Positions 13,961 through 23,860 of a DNA stretch of 64,000 nt are shown piece after piece. Below the pieces are notes generated by a model. That model saw nothing but the letters and a program-made list of their open reading frames with translations, was not told the origin of the DNA and made no database searches. Position numbers and translations under genes: made by a program. The DNA is from Dactylorhiza incarnata (Eukaryota; Streptophyta; Magnoliopsida; Asparagales; Orchidaceae): NCBI GenBank assembly GCA_033032865.1, contig JAWHQI010000064.1:2356001-2420000 (forward strand), in the 5' to 3' direction. How positions within the stretch are numbered: the stretch's first letter is position 1; each line of letters begins with the position of its first letter.

Positions 13961-14054
13961 CCATCGGGGGACTGGGAAACGATTTAGAAGGTAGTATTAC
14001 AACAGACATTGAAGCATAAAATGTCTTGGTGAAGGTGGCTGTAGCGCTTGACAC
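13961..14054 (-). pseudogene. TauE/SafE exon fragment 2
   Basis: The acceptor CAG ends at 14055 and the exon opens with V-SSATATFTKTF. A GA dinucleotide is missing after SVV. With it restored conceptually, the frame would run on to the family's tyrosine/leucine-rich motif and FPVP. The probable donor is GATG|GTACAG at 13960. Confidence 0.65.
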
Positions 14055-14079
14055 CTGCCCAAGGGATCTCTATACAAAT

Positions 14080-14398
14080 TGATGCATGACTTGCCCATTC
14101 TGGAATCTACCGGGGGGTGTTAGCTTCGCGCCCAGCCTTCCCGACTTTAATCAGGGATGCAGCCCATACACCCCAACCAGCTCACAACATCGACCACAGT
14201 GCGGTAGGTTGTTGAGATCGGGTCTTGAATATCTGACCTCCTGGATAAAGTGTTCTCAATTGAACTCACATCACCAATTGAGCTGTGATGGGAGTTCAAT
14301 TGAGAACTCTTTAGCCGGTGCAGAGAGCTGGTTTGAGGTGTATGGGCTGCGAAGCTAACAACCCCTAGTGGATTCCAGGGTGGGCATGTCCTGCATCA
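14080..14398. mobile_element. Foldback element with ~49 bp terminal inverted repeats
   Basis: The left end TGATGCATGACTTGCCCA is inverted at the right end as TGGGCATGTCCTGCATCA. The match extends about 49 bp inward to GTTAGCTTCG, then resumes with CCCATACACC. It lies in the large intron of the TauE remnant, only 25 bp from an exon. No convincing TSD was found, so the transposon class is unresolved. Confidence 0.65.
14198..14284 (-). repeat. Second tRNA-like sequence, inverted, inside the foldback element
   Basis: The reverse complement of this stretch matches 14411-14495 over about 85 bases, from the CTCAATTGGTGATG box to CCGCACT. One copy lies inside the foldback element on the minus strand and the other just outside it on the plus strand. 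Confidence 0.55.
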
Positions 14399-14402
14399 TA
14401 AA

Positions 14403-14495
14403 AGTGCGGCTCAATTGGTGATGGGAGTTCAATTAGAGAACTTTTTATCTAGGAGGTTGGGTATTCGATCCCCGTCCTCTACAACCTATCGCACT
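14403..14495 (+). repeat. tRNA-like (SINE-head-like) sequence
   Basis: AGTGCG at 14403-14408 can pair with CGCACT at 14490-14495 like an acceptor stem. GGCTCAATTGGT resembles an A box and D arm. GGTATTCGATCCCC at 14460-14473 resembles a B box and T arm. At about 93 bases with a degenerate T arm it is unlikely to be a working tRNA. It looks like the tRNA-derived head of a SINE or an old tRNA pseudogene. A run of eight T at 14497-14504 follows and could be either a Pol III terminator or the poly(A) of the adjacent minus-strand LINE. Confidence 0.5.
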
Positions 14496-14539
14496 GTTTT
14501 TTTTGGAAATGTACATATAGCATGGAATTAAAAACCAAA

Positions 14540-16165
14540 AATAAAAGAACCAAAACTACATCATGCCATCTAAGTATGCATGAACAAGCTCGGTAAACTC
14601 AGTCTGGGTGCTATCAGTGACCAACCAAACAAAATTTCTCCTAAGGGCAAAACGCACGCAAAAACCAGCAACTCGATTGGCCTCCCGGACAATATGCTGG
14701 AACCGAAGCTGAGGAAAGCTGCTCTGAAATGAGAAGTCCTCGTCGCCATCCACTGTCACGCTCCAGTCACCCCGTCTCATCCCAGCAGCACAGCTATCCA
14801 TAAGGGTCAGACAATCACCCTCTACAGTAGCTCCGCGAATCCCATATAAAGAAGGCGTAATCAGATCCTTCAGCGCCAAGATCGCCGCCAGCTCCACTCC
14901 CCCAGGATCCCAATGCAACATCGAGGTCCCAACAACAAAGACAATAGTACCCCGATCGTCACGAGCTACCATCCCAAGCCCAACAAGCCCAGACGAGGAG
15001 AGAGAACCATCCACATTGAACTTTAACCAATCCAGGGGGCGGGGGGCACCAAGAGAGTGGTGTTGACAGCCGGTGAGGCTGGGTGGTATCCCAGTGCCCC
15101 TGTGGTGGTAGAGTTCGCAAAATGGAGAGGTTCTCAACGATGGTTGCCGCCATAACCGTAAAGGTCACCACATCCCCATGGTGGACAGAGGCGGTGGAGA
15201 TAAACGCATGCGCAGTCTCCCAACTGGAGATGGAGGGAATGTTGTAGCCCCATCGCTGAAGAGCGGCCCGGATGGCCAAAAGACAGCTGGAGTCTGAGAC
15301 CAGATGGTCTCGGTCTCCTCTAAAGTGCAGCCCCAAGGACATCCACGCTCAGCAGTAAGACCCCGACGGGCAAGCCACGCACGGGTAGGGATAGCATCCC
15401 AGAGGAGCCGCCACCAAAACATCCGCTCCCGCGGGTGAAGCTTCAGCTTCCGAAGCCAGCTGAAATTCGTACGAGCCCCATCAAACTGGGCCAAGAATGC
15501 AAGGGATGCAGCAGATCGGATGCTGAGGCGGGTGCAGAGCTCCGACCGGTCCTGGGGAAGCGAGCTGTGAGTCGGTATCTGGAGGATGGTCTCAACAAGA
15601 TCCGACCCAAAAAACTGAGATAGAGCGGAAGCATCCCAACCTCCACCACGTAACACAAAAGCAGACACCTGGATCGACTCCAGCGCGCCGCAGTCAGCAA
15701 AAGTGGGCCACCGGGACATAGGTCGGTCGAGTATCCAAGCGTGTGCGAGCACTTCCACAGAATCCCCATCCGCAATCTTCCAGCGAAGAAGAGGCCGAAG
15801 GCACTCCGCCCCATCCCTGATGAGCAGCCACACCGGAGAGTCACGCCGAGTGATCCCATCCCGTCAAAGACGGCCAGAGTACCGAGCAGAAATCAGCCTG
15901 TGGAAAAGGGACGAGCCCGGCTGCATCAACTCCCAGCCGAACTTTGCCCGCAAAGAGCCCTGCCATTTACTAACCCCATGGAAACCAAGCCCTCCCCCGG
16001 CCACGGGAGAGCAACACTGCTCCCAGCTAACATAATGCATCCCACTGTGGTTGGTGCATAGAACTTGTTGGGGTGTATGAGTTGCAGCCTCGATAATGGC
16101 AATTGGCAGGAAGGCTGAGCGGATTGGACTGACAGCCTCCTGCAAGAGATTGAAAATCTTCTTTC
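14540..16165 (-). pseudogene. 5'-truncated LINE (non-LTR retrotransposon), L1-type plant family
   Basis: Read on the minus strand, three blocks follow the order of a plant LINE ORF2 C-terminus. 16145-15864 carries the region after the reverse-transcriptase core (SWEQCCSPVAGGGLGF, KWQGSLRAKFGWELM). 15833-15165 carries a zf-RVT-like segment (LKLHPRERMFWWRLLWDAIP, then CPWGC). 15137-14556 carries an RNase H domain (LKFNVDGS, with downstream acidic residues and REANRVA). The blocks sit in different frames, so at least two frameshifts are present. The catalytic RT and endonuclease are absent, typical of 5' truncation during target-primed insertion. Confidence 0.85.
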
Positions 16166-16361
16166 CAAATGTTTAAACTATTCAATGCCGGTAATTAAAA
16201 CATTTTAAAAAGCAAGACCTATCAATCTACGAAAGCCCTACTTATAAATAATGTTTTTCCAAAAGTTTGAAACTCCCAAGTTAAAAAAAAACATATATTG
16301 GCGTGGGGTGGGTGTAGAGGTCTGGGCTGTGCACAGCTTTTCCTTCCTATATGAAGCTTAA

Positions 16362-17332
16362 GGCCTCATTTGGTTGAGCGTTTTGGCTCCATCACGTTTT
16401 CCCCAAACGTAACTGGCGGGTCAATTCCATTTGTTTTTCCGCTTCTTTTTCGAACCGCCGGCAAAAGCTGCACTCGCAAAAATCGTAGCGTTCCCGCTGG
16501 AGCAGGACTCCTCCAGTCTTACGCGTTTGAACCCTAGAGCATCATCTGTGCGCTGCTTCTGATAGCCTTTCGTGCCGAGCATACCGCATAGGAAGATTCC
16601 GGAGCTCCAGTTTGCCGCCTGCCGCCTGCCCGGAGCCCACCAGAAGGAGGAGATGGAAGTGTTGCGGTCAGGTTTGAACTCAGATCTTAACGGCGGCTGT
16701 CCTCCCGCCGGCTATATTACGGCGGCTGTCCTCCCGCCGACAAAAGTTGCAGCTGTACTGTTTGAGGAAATAATAAGCGAGGCGCCGCTTATACCTGCGC
16801 CGACGACGCAGACCTGAGCAGCGGTGGAAACAGGAGACTCCACCTCCTTCAAGCGAGATGGGGGAGGCGACGACCGAGTGGTGGGGGGAGGGGATGACGG
16901 AAGAGAGGGAGGAGGCAATGATGGAGCAGGCGGCGAAGGTGGCGGCGCTGAGGCGGCGAAGGAAGATGGAAAAGGAGATGAATAGTAAAATTATATATAC
17001 TATACAGTATAACACTAAAATTAAATTAATAAAAATATTTATAAATATATATTATTTTCAACTATTAATTAATATATATATCTATATATATATAAATATC
17101 TATATATATATATATTAGAAAAAAAAAATAATAGAAAATATTTTATAATAAAAAATATTTATAAAACGCCATCGCTGTTTTATCAAACGGTTCTCCGTTC
17201 TTAACATCTTTGCAAACACAGACTACCCAAACAGATCTTCATTTCCAGCAACCAGTTTTTAACAGCTCCATTTACAAACCTGCATTTACAACAGCTTCAT
17301 TTACAACCGCAACCGCTCTCCCAAATGAATCC
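16362..17332. mobile_element. Tourist-like (PIF/Harbinger) element, 971 bp, TSD TAA
   Basis: Ends GGCCTCATTTGG and CCAAATGAATCC form an imperfect terminal inverted repeat flanked by the direct repeat TAA at 16359-16361 and 17333-17335. This is the PIF/Harbinger signature of a TWA duplication. The interior has no transposase. A GC-rich left half containing short open frames may be captured host sequence; the right half is AT-rich with a long TA-repeat tract at 17045-17120. It sits inside the TauE intron. Confidence 0.8.
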
Positions 17333-17335
17333 TAA

Positions 17336-17650
17336 GTGGGAACAAGGATAATAGATGTGCACAGTTTTCTTCGATCCAATTCAAATCTCTCATATATTGC
17401 ATGTTTCAAAAGTTTATTGATCTTTGGATTCAGATTTGTGTTAAAATCTAGTGTTTGAATTCAGATGCGATCGGATTCAAAGTTTCAAATTCTTTTACTA
17501 GAAAGTTTGTACAAGAATACTAAACGATAACAGAAATAAAGTATTTAAATATACATTAATAATTCATGAACTATTTGGCTTGAGGCTGTTATTTTGCTTG
17601 TTATGAATGATTTGATAAGAAGAAATAGAAGATTGAATAAGAAAAAATTG
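17336..17650. other. AT-rich intronic spacer
   Basis: I see no coding signal, TSD pair or repeat. It belongs to the large intron of the TauE remnant. Confidence 0.4.
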
Positions 17651-17709
17651 TTTAATATAACTGATCTAGCAAAGCTAGAGGACTGCTAAGAAAAGGAAAG
17701 GCAACACAC

Positions 17710-17901
17710 CTGAGGTGGAATTCCGAGCTCCAAGAAAGAGGAACGAGAATAAACCCTCCTCTTAAACCAAGCAATCCAACTATACCAGCAGCAATGCCTA
17801 ATAAACAGTACAGGACAAGTTGGTGAATCTTCCACACTGTAACTTCTCTCTTGGATGCGATCAATCTTCGCCCCTTGTACAAACTCACAGCTTCATAAGA
17901 G
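17710..17901 (-). pseudogene. TauE/SafE exon fragment 1
   Basis: The first visible exon starts after an AG at 17903-17902 and ends in CAG before the donor GTGTGTT at 17709. It encodes the cytoplasmic loop YEAVSLYKGRR and the glycine-rich membrane segment GIAAGIVGLLGL. One glycine codon of the usual GG pair is missing. A single T is lost after the VPL codons, which throws the expected LELGIPPQ end out of frame. Confidence 0.7.
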
Positions 17902-18180
17902 CTGACTCCAACAGCAACCGTAATTTACAGATTAGCACCACATAATTAGTGCACTTCCAACAGCAGATAGGCTTGTATAACAAGTTAGAGCATGCCTCGT
18001 TTGGGAAAGCGGCGAGAAATGTTCTTCAAATTAGAGATTTTGGTCTTCTTCGCCACAATAATTAGTGCACTTCCAACAACAGATAGACTTGTACCTGATC
18101 ATACTTGCGAGTTGCAATGGGTACTCGCCTATGCTCGCCCATACTCGCCCAGGCTCGCCTCCTTGAGGATCTCCAAGCTC
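17902..18180. other. Spacer with a ~115 bp direct duplication
   Basis: ATAATTAGTGCACTTCCAAC followed by AGATAG-CTTGTA occurs near 17942 and again near 18058. CTCGCC is repeated several times around 18127-18160. This is where upstream TauE exons would be expected on the minus strand, but I cannot recognise any. Confidence 0.45.
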
Positions 18181-18184
18181 TACT

Positions 18185-18371
18185 AGCGATATCAGTAAAT
18201 TACTGTCAGGTTGCCGAGCGGAATGGTCTAAGAATAGCCGCCAGGCTGCTGAGCGGAATGGTCTACGAATAGCTGTCTCCTTAGACATTTCTGACTAGAT
18301 GAATTACGGGTTATATATAATCCCCGCTTTTTTCGGGCTCGACGCGAGCTTGGAAAAATAATGTAAGACCC
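18185..18371 (-). repeat. LTR remnant of the outer Tat-lineage element
   Basis: TAATCCCCGCTTTTTTCGGG followed by GAGCTTGGAAA parallels 21690-21735 (AATCCCCGCTCTTTTCGAG, then GCTCGGAAAG), which lies at the U3 end of a minus-strand Tat-like LTR. It is followed rightward by the same 45-bp minisatellite that continues beyond 34697, so it is best read as part of the 3' LTR of one large minus-strand element. Boundaries are approximate. Confidence 0.45.
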
Positions 18372-18409
18372 GTGGTTCGGAGAGATGGGCGCTAGGTGAT
18401 ATGTCGTGC

Positions 18410-18545
18410 GAGGTCCTTCCCAGGAGTAGAGCTCAATTGAAGGAAGAATGGAGTCAACCCTCCAAGGAGCCGAGCTCAATTGGAGGTGGATAGAAGGTCG
18501 ACACTTCCCATGAACCGAACTCAACTGGAGGGGGAGAAGATATCT
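18410..18545 (+). repeat. 45-bp minisatellite, left part of an interrupted array
   Basis: About three degenerate units of the GAGCTCAACTGGAGGTGGA type. The array is broken at 18545 by a retrotransposon insertion and resumes at 34697. Confidence 0.75.
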
Positions 18546-20300
18546 TGATGCTGGACGACACGTAGGGTTTGCGCGCCTGTCGGCTATTTCTAGGAAAACC
18601 CTAAGTACATGCAATTTAAAAATTGAGATTTGAGCGGGCGTGCACGAACTTCAAGAAATTAAGCAACTAGATTTTATAAGCACAAAATTACTATTTTGTT
18701 TTAAAATGAATTTTCTTAAAAGAAATGATTCGATTCTAAATCCGGGGAAGGAAGCTCGCAACTTTCATTCCGTTCCTCTTGTTATAGCAAACAGAAATCG
18801 TGAACTCCAAATACGTTTTCGTTTAAAGTTTTTGACGTAGCGTTCGTTGACAAAACCTGAGCGAAACCCCAACAATGAGTCGAATAACCTAAAGAGAAAA
18901 TTTAGACCCACGCAAAGGAAGAGAAAGAAACAAGTTACCCACGGAAAGAGGCGTCTTTCCGCAATCGAAGTCGACGACGATTCCGCGAGGAATTCCTCGT
19001 CACCTTCGATCTCCCGCTCCAAGGTCGGCCGCTATCGTACAAGGGCACCACGAAATAAATTTGCTCACTCACACTAAGTGGTTTCACGGAATCTCAAACA
19101 CTCACTAGTGTAAGGAGGCCACAAATTAAACAACCTAATTTCTCACTCGCTCTCACATCCAAGGTGGATCCATGAAATCTCGATCACACAAAGTGGTTCC
19201 TCGAAATCTCTAGTCGAGTGAAATGGGAGGTAGGATTTCCCTTCCTAGATTCACACCACAAATTCAACTTACAAAAAATATAAATAAGTAAGATGAAGAT
19301 CAAACAGTAGATCTCGTTGTTCTCATAAGAATCAAACAGTAACATTAAAGCTACTGTTACTGTACATCATGTTCTCTATGATTCAACAAATGGGATTGAA
19401 CGGAAGGCAGCAGCAAAAAACTAGAACTCCCACGGAAATAGGTTACAACAACAGGACAACAAACATACTTCTTTCACCAACTAGAATTACCACATCGATC
19501 AGTAACTCAAACGGAAAATGAAATAGCACTCCAAAGTTCAATCCCAAAACTTCCAATCCAAACCTCCTAAACTCCTACAGCAACATTACACTTCACTATT
19601 CATTATCTCTTTCGACGGGATTCACAAAAACAACCAACTTCAATCATCCAACATACACTCATACAGAGACATCAACTAAGACCTACAACTCCGAATCACT
19701 ATTCATCATCCCTGTCACCAGAGGGGAAATACACAGCAAAATCGATTCAAAATCTCATACTTCACCATTCCATTAACCTCCAACAAATCCCTATTTATAG
19801 GGTTTCAAACAAAATATAAATAAATAAGCAGTTAACCTCCATGAATCAGAAAACTGGCGGAAGCTTGGAGGTGCGGCAATGGCAGATCTTGGACATGGGC
19901 TGAAACCGCCGGAGTGGAGAACGTGGCAGCGGGACGTGCAGGGCGGAAGCTTGGATACATACGGATGGATCTTCGCCCGCGGGCGGTTGCGGCGGCGGCG
20001 TGGGTGGTTGACGCGCGGGAGCTCCCTTCTGGTGCAGCGCCAAAGTCGAGCGTTGTGCGCGGGCGGAGCCTAGCCCTATTCTTGCGGAAAGATGAACATT
20101 GTCCCGGATTGCTTGGAGCTGTGCGGCTTCAATAAAACAAATGGACATATATAACTATATATATATATATTTATATAGGTGTATATATATAGTTATATAT
20201 GTGTGTGTATATATATATTTATATCAGTGTGTATATATATAGACACGCTACACACGCAGGCATCAACAAAATAAAATAGTTCAACACAGAAATTGCAAAT
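18546..20300 (-). repeat. Chromovirus LTR copy 1, truncated by nested insertion
   Basis: It begins TGATGCTGGACGACACG, collinear with the other two LTRs, and stops at 20300 where the nested element starts with TGTTGAAACC. The expected final ~80 bp ending CTCCACCA is missing. Confidence 0.85.
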
Positions 20301-20793
20301 TGTTGAAACCGATTTCTCGGCCTCTGTGAAGTTCGGGGCCCTCAGCAAGCTGAGGGGCGACCAACCCTTACTCCCCCCAAGGGAGAGCTCTAGGTTGAAG
20401 GTTGAGGAACTATGGACTGGACCAAGGGCTTAGTGGGGAGGTCCCGCCACATACCCGGAAGCCCCTTAGGAACTTCCCCTCCCAAGCCACTACTAAGCTT
20501 GGGCACCACTGGAGGTTCTCCTCACCCCCTAGAGAGACTTGGGGAGGGAGAGAGCTAGCCTAGAATGATCCTCTCCAAATGGTGCCCCTTGGTCCTATTT
20601 ATAGAATTTCTGAAGTTGGGCTGCGAATAACCAAACTCTGCCCTGTAAGATTACCAAAATACCCTCGGATTTGGCTGCGGATAGCCAAATCCCGCTGCTC
20701 TGAGGCTCTAAACGCAAACCGACCCCTCCCCCCAGAACTGGGAGAGGGGGTACCTCGCGGGGCTCGGCGAGCCCATTAACCGGGTGGGGCGAG

Positions 20794-20825
<32 letters not shown>

Positions 20826-21502
20826 CGGCTCCCTGCTGGGGCGGGGGCGAGGGGGGGGGGGGGAGGCCTCCTCCCCTCGCCCTCCTGCTGGGGCTGGGCG
20901 AGACCCAGCCAGGGTCGGCCCCCTGCTGGTCTCGCGCCTCTGCTGGGGCTGGGCGAGACCCAGCTAGGGGCGGCCCCCCTGCTGGTCTCACCCCTCTGCT
21001 GGGGCTGGGCGAGACCCAGCCAGGGTCGGCCCCCTGCTGGTCTCGCCCCTCTGCTGGGGCGGGGGCAAGGGGGGGCCGGAGGCCTCCTCCCCTCGCCCCC
21101 CTGCTGGGGCTGGGCGAGACCCAGCCAGGGTCGGCCCCCTGCTGGTCTCGCCCCCCTACTGGGGCTGGGCGAGACCCAGCCAGGGTCGGCCCCCTGCTGG
21201 TCTCGCCCCTCTGCTGGGGCTGGGCGAGACCCAGCCAGGGTCGGCCCCCTGCTGGTCTCGCCCCTCTGCTGGGGCTGGGCGAGACCCAGCAAGGGTCGGC
21301 CCCCTGCTGGTCTCGCCCCTCTGCTGGGGCTGGGCGAGACCCAGCCAGGGTCGGCCCCCTGCTGGTCTCGCCCCTCTGCTGGTGGGGTTGTGGGAGCGAG
21401 TGGAGCTCGCCCCCTGGCTGAGGGCGGGGGCGAGAGGAGCTCGCCCCCCTGCTGCGGGATCTCGCCCCCTCCTGCTGGGGGCGCCGGGGCGAGGGGAGCT
21501 CG

Positions 21503-21533
<31 letters not shown>

Positions 21534-21749
21534 TGGCTAAGGGCGGGGACGAGAGGAGCTCGCTTGGGCGAGCGGGAGGTCTCTACCTCCCCCGCTCGCC
21601 CTCCTCTTTCCTTTCCCTGGATCATACTGAACAATAATGTTACAAAATATCTCTTGCCTCGAGAACCTACTCGGCGAATACAGGGTTGTACACAATCCCC
21701 GCTCTTTTCGAGCGAGGTACACGCTCGGAAAGAAATGTCCAACCTTACA
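20301..21749 (-). repeat. 3' LTR of the nested element, with a GC-rich ~56 bp array
   Basis: The TATA box (minus CTATAAATAG) lies near 20597-20606. About eight units of ~56 bp containing GCTGGGGCTGGGCGAGACCC lie at 20880-21380. A G homopolymer lies at ~20799-20825 and a C homopolymer at ~21506-21533. Long open frames here on both strands result from the GC-rich repeat. Confidence 0.8.
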
Positions 21750-21789
21750 TATTTGACGAGTGTCGCTGGGGATCCGGCTAGTGGTGCTA

Positions 21790-22335
21790 CCTCAGAAAAA
21801 ACATATAGCCTCCCCGAGGGGTTTTCCAACCCTGCCGGCTAGTGAGAGCCCGGCTAGCGAGACCACCTCGGGGAAAAATATATAGCCTCTCCGAGTGGTC
21901 TTCCAACCCTGCTGGCTAGCGAGACCACCTCGGGGGAAAAATACATAGCCTCCCCGAGAGGTCATCCAACCCTGCTGGCTAGCGAGACCACCTCGGGGAA
22001 AAAATACATAGCCTCCCCGAGAGGTCTTCCAACCCTGCTGGCTAGCGAGACCACCTCGGGGGAAAAAATACATAGTCTCCCCGAGAGGTCTTCCAACCCT
22101 GCTGACTAGCGAGACCACCTCGGGGGAAAAATACATAGCCTCCCCGAGAGGTCTTCCAACCCTGCTGGCTAGCGAGACCACCTCGGGGGAAAAATACATA
22201 GCCTCCCCGAGAGGTATTCCAACCCTGCTGGCTAGCGAGACCACCTCGGGGGAAAATACATAGCCTCCCCGAGAGGTCTTCCAACCCTGCTGGCTAGCGA
22301 GACCACCTCGGGGGAAAAATACATAGACCTTCCAG
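21790..22335 (+). repeat. 63-bp tandem repeats, ~8 copies
   Basis: Unit: GGCTAGCGAGACCACCTCGG, then AAAAATACATAGCCTCCCCG, then AGAGGTCTTCCAACCCTGCT. It lies in the 3' non-coding region of the nested element. Confidence 0.9.
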
Positions 22336-22590
22336 CCACCGGGCGGTTCCCGGCCCTGCCAGCTAGGTGGGAGCCTGGTCAGCGGGCCAGCATCGGGGCT
22401 AAGTGCATTTGAAACATTCGGCCACCGAGCGGTTCCCGGCCCTGCAAGCTTGGTGGGAGCCTGGTCAGCGGGCCAGCATCGGGGCTAAGTACCTTTGAAA
22501 CATCCGGCCACCGAGCGGTTCCCGACCCTGCCAGCTAGGTGAGAGCCTGGTCAGTGGGCCAGCATCGGGGCTAAGGTCGACACAATCTAG
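22336..22590 (+). repeat. ~86-bp tandem repeats, 3 copies
   Basis: Unit includes GGTTCCCGGCCCTGCCAGCT and GCCTGGTCAGCGGGCCAGCA. One further isolated copy lies at 23595-23665. Confidence 0.85.
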
Positions 22591-22674
22591 AAGCCGAGCT
22601 CAACTAGGGGTGGAGAAGAGTCGACACCCTCCAGGCTATTCGCTAGATGAGCGAGCTCAACTGGAGGTGGAGAA

Positions 22675-23370
22675 GAATCATCTGCCTCGCCGAGTGAGTC
22701 TCCTGCCCTGCCGATATCAACAAGCCCGGTCAGCGGTATCTACTCGGGGCCTTAACCAACATGAATCACCTGCCTCACCGAGTGAGTCTCCTGCCCTGCC
22801 GGCATCAACAAGCCCGGTTAGCGGTATCTGCTCGGGGCCTTAACCAACATGAATCACCTGCCTCACCGAGTGAGTCTCCTGCCCTGTCGGCATCAACAAG
22901 CCCGGTCAGCGGTATCTGCTCGGGGCCTTAACCAACATGAATCACCTGCCTCACCGAGTGAGTCTCCTGCCCTGCCGGCATCAACAAGCCCGGTCAGCGT
23001 TATCTGCTCGGGGCCTTAACCAACATGAATCACCTGCCTCACCGAGTGAGTCTCCTGCCCTGCCGGCATCAACAAGCCCGGGCAGCGGTATCTGCTCGGG
23101 GCCTTAACCAACATGAATCACCTGCCTCACCGAGTGAGTCTCCTGCCCTGCCGGCATCAACAAGCCCGGTCAGCGGTATCTGCTCGGGGCCTTAACCAAC
23201 ATGAATCACCTGCCTCACCGAGTGAGTCTCCTGCCCTGCCGGCATCAACAATCCCAGTCAGCGGTATCCGCTCAGGGCCTTAACCAACATGAATCACCTG
23301 CCTCACCGAGTGAGTCTCCTGCCCTGCCGGCATCAACAAGCCCGGTCAGCGGTATCTACTCGGGGCTAAA
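22675..23370 (+). repeat. 88-bp tandem repeats, ~8 copies
   Basis: Unit includes AACATGAATCACCTGCCTCA, CCGAGTGAGTCTCCTGCCCT and GCCCGGTCAGCGGTATCTGC. It is flanked on both sides by 45-bp minisatellite units (22590-22680 and 23380-23590). Confidence 0.9.
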
Positions 23371-23659
23371 GTCGACACACTCTGGGAGCCGAGCTCAACT
23401 AGAGGTGGATACGGGTCGACACCCTCCAGGCCATTCGCTAGACGAGCGAGCTCAACTGGAGGTGGAGAAGAGTCGACACTCCCCAGGCCATTCGCTAGAT
23501 GAGCGAGCTCAACTGGAGGTGGAGAAGAGTCGGCACCCCCCAGGCCATTCGCTAGATGAGCGAGCTCAACTGGAGGTGGAGTATTTTTCTTTCCTGCCCC
23601 GAGCGGTTCCCGGCCCTGCCAGCTAGGTGGGAGCCTGGTCAGTGGGCCAGCATCGGGGC

Positions 23660-23860
23660 TAAGTATTTTTTTGGAAAACTTTCATTATGTTAAACGTCCT
23701 AATACATGTGAGGAAATCAGGCATGAAAACAAAATATCACATTACATGAACTGAGGGATAGAAAGGAAAACTAGGCTTGGAAACTGAACTGAGTCTCCCA
23801 CTCCCAGGTCCGGTCTTCCTTGACTTCTCCTGGTAGCTGCTGTTGCTGCCTTGGACCCCT
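23660..23860. other. Short spacer between gag remnant and 3' repeats of the nested element
   Basis: AT-richer unique sequence where pol would lie in a complete relative. I see no pol domain. Confidence 0.5.

Larger units (their letters stand above)
13439..17901 (-). pseudogene. TauE/SafE sulfite-exporter family gene, decayed and transposon-filled
   Basis: Four exon-like blocks on the minus strand read in the order of the C-terminal half of plant TauE/SafE family membrane proteins, predicted anion (sulfite/organosulfonate) exporters. They contain YEAVSLYKGRR and KIHQLVLYCLLG (first), SSATATF (second), VAAYVGQHVVGK and ASIIIFILTFTIF (third) and GGVGISHMIQRI (last). Junctions have GT donors and AG acceptors. 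The N-terminal membrane segments are not visible upstream of 17901. A one-base deletion near 17730 and a two-base deletion near 13999 each break the frame, and the C-terminus after YMC is unlike the family. The intron between 14055 and 17709 is 3.65 kb and almost wholly transposons. I take it for a pseudogene; a mis-called base could explain one frameshift but hardly both plus the missing 5' exons. Confidence 0.75.

Noticed and set aside
14403..14495. Functional tRNA gene
   Set aside because: Too long, degenerate T arm and no credible anticodon arm; better as a SINE head or tRNA pseudogene.
19879..20135. Small plus-strand frames around ATGGCAGATCTTGG, present in all three chromovirus LTRs
   Set aside because: Open in all three only because the LTRs are near-identical; opposite to the element's transcription and without domain similarity.
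20784..21829. Long open frames (over 350 codons) on both strands of a GC-rich stretch
   Set aside because: They arise from ~56-bp repeats and G/C homopolymers inside an LTR; low-complexity translation and no conserved domain.
22675..23370. Regular 88-bp repeats considered as a CRISPR-like array
   Set aside because: Units abut with no unique spacers, and the context is a plant retroelement.
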